DNA from: an uncultured Lachnospiraceae bacterium | Lineage (GTDB): Bacteria > Bacillota > Clostridia > Lachnospirales > Lachnospiraceae | Assembly (NCBI GenBank): GCA_910587305.1 | Contig: CAJUKV010000068.1 | Location: 1 to 13,180 of the forward strand | Direction of reading: 5' to 3' | Length of the DNA: 13,180 nucleotides | Shown here: positions 12,893 through 13,180 of the stretch, in pieces | How the letters are laid out: every line of letters begins with the position of its first letter | Position numbering within the stretch: the first letter of the stretch is position 1 | Position numbers and translations under genes: made by a program | Notes under the pieces: model-generated | The model's input: only the letters and a program-made list of their open reading frames with translations | Told to the model about the DNA's origin: nothing | Databases searched by the model: none

Positions 12893-13180
12893 TTACAGGT
12901 CCACCACGGTGACCGCGTGCCCCGTGCGGGGAAGGAGCTTTTCCAGCACCTCCGCCGTCTTCAGCTTCAGGCTGCTGGTGCAGATGCAGGGGTGGCAGCT
13001 CAGGTACTCCGCCTCGTAGACCTCCCGCTCTATGAGGAGCCGGACCCGGTGCTCCGTATCGTTCATCAGACCCAGCACCGTGGCGGAGCCGGGAGTGCAG
13101 TGGAGCAGCTCCCTAAGGCTCTCCTCCGGCGCGAAGGACAGCCGGGCGGAGCCGATCTGATGGGACAGGTCCTTGGTGTG
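12893..13180 (-). CDS. ProX/YbaK-type aminoacyl-tRNA deacylase, partial (3' part of gene)
   Basis: The last 95 codons of a minus-strand gene that runs out of the window at 13180; the stop is TAA at 12893-12895. HTKDLSHQIGSARLSFA, LLHCTPGSATVLGLMNDTEH and the final LPRTGHAVTVVDL match the prolyl-tRNA-synthetase-associated (YbaK) domain family that hydrolyses mischarged alanyl- or cysteinyl-tRNAPro in trans. The GxxRLSFA and TPGSATVLGL(M/I)ND signatures line the active site. Full members are about 160-170 residues, so roughly the first 70 lie outside. The GC-rich composition fits the core genome. Substrate specificity cannot be told from this part. Confidence 0.88.
   Translation of the reverse strand, partial: HTKDLSHQIGSARLSFAPEESLRELLHCTPGSATVLGLMNDTEHRVRLLIEREVYEAEYLSCHPCICTSSLKLKTAEVLEKLLPRTGHAVTVVDL

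Noticed and set aside
1..13180. CRISPR arrays, tRNA or rRNA genes
   Set aside because: No regularly spaced repeats of 20-40 bases, cloverleaf sequences or rRNA-like stretches were found by reading. A tRNA or covariance-model scan was not possible here.

Overview
The window looks like a chromosome of a Gram-positive, low-to-moderate GC gut Firmicute, most likely of the Oscillospiraceae type. This rests on the GC-rich core genes at both ends, strong AGGAGG ribosome sites, consensus sigma-A promoters, and a Clostridia-type large serine recombinase. The taxonomy is inferred from gene style and was not searched.

Layout. The left flank (1-2280) is core genome. It holds cysK on the minus strand with a possible 24-codon leader ORF and a 36-codon downstream ORF, a divergent Rrf2/IscR-type regulator on the plus strand, and the 3' stump of an alpha/beta-hydrolase gene on the minus strand. 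The right flank (about 11760-13180) is also GC-rich. It holds a promoter, a membrane-anchored protein of unknown function, and the end of a ProX/YbaK-type aminoacyl-tRNA deacylase gene on the minus strand.

The middle (about 2281-11755) is an AT-richer accessory island made of several broken layers. (1) A lipoprotein, an ABC-2 permease and the first roughly 60 codons of a second permease form a coupled operon with no ATPase left. (2) The second permease is fused in frame to the C-terminal part of what looks like a DUF6731-family protein. That ORF overlaps a four-helix membrane protein, and a separate PIN-domain nuclease gene follows. (3) Next come the last ~69 codons of a tyrosine integrase on the minus strand, immediately followed by a large serine recombinase on the plus strand carrying a one-base frameshift. 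(4) Then comes a large Schlafen/AlbA_2-domain protein whose 3' end runs into an antisense fragment of a type I restriction hsdR gene with a nonsense codon and a frameshift. A strong bidirectional terminator and an inverted repeat close the island.

The picture is a defence/mobile-element hotspot assembled by repeated insertion and deletion. The candidates for undescribed biology are the DUF6731-like plus four-helix membrane protein pair, the PIN protein with its unassigned C-terminal half, and the AlbA_2-plus-helical-domain protein. All three are inferences from domain patterns. The core flank also offers a small-ORF and regulatory arrangement around cysK. No tRNA, rRNA or CRISPR array was seen.
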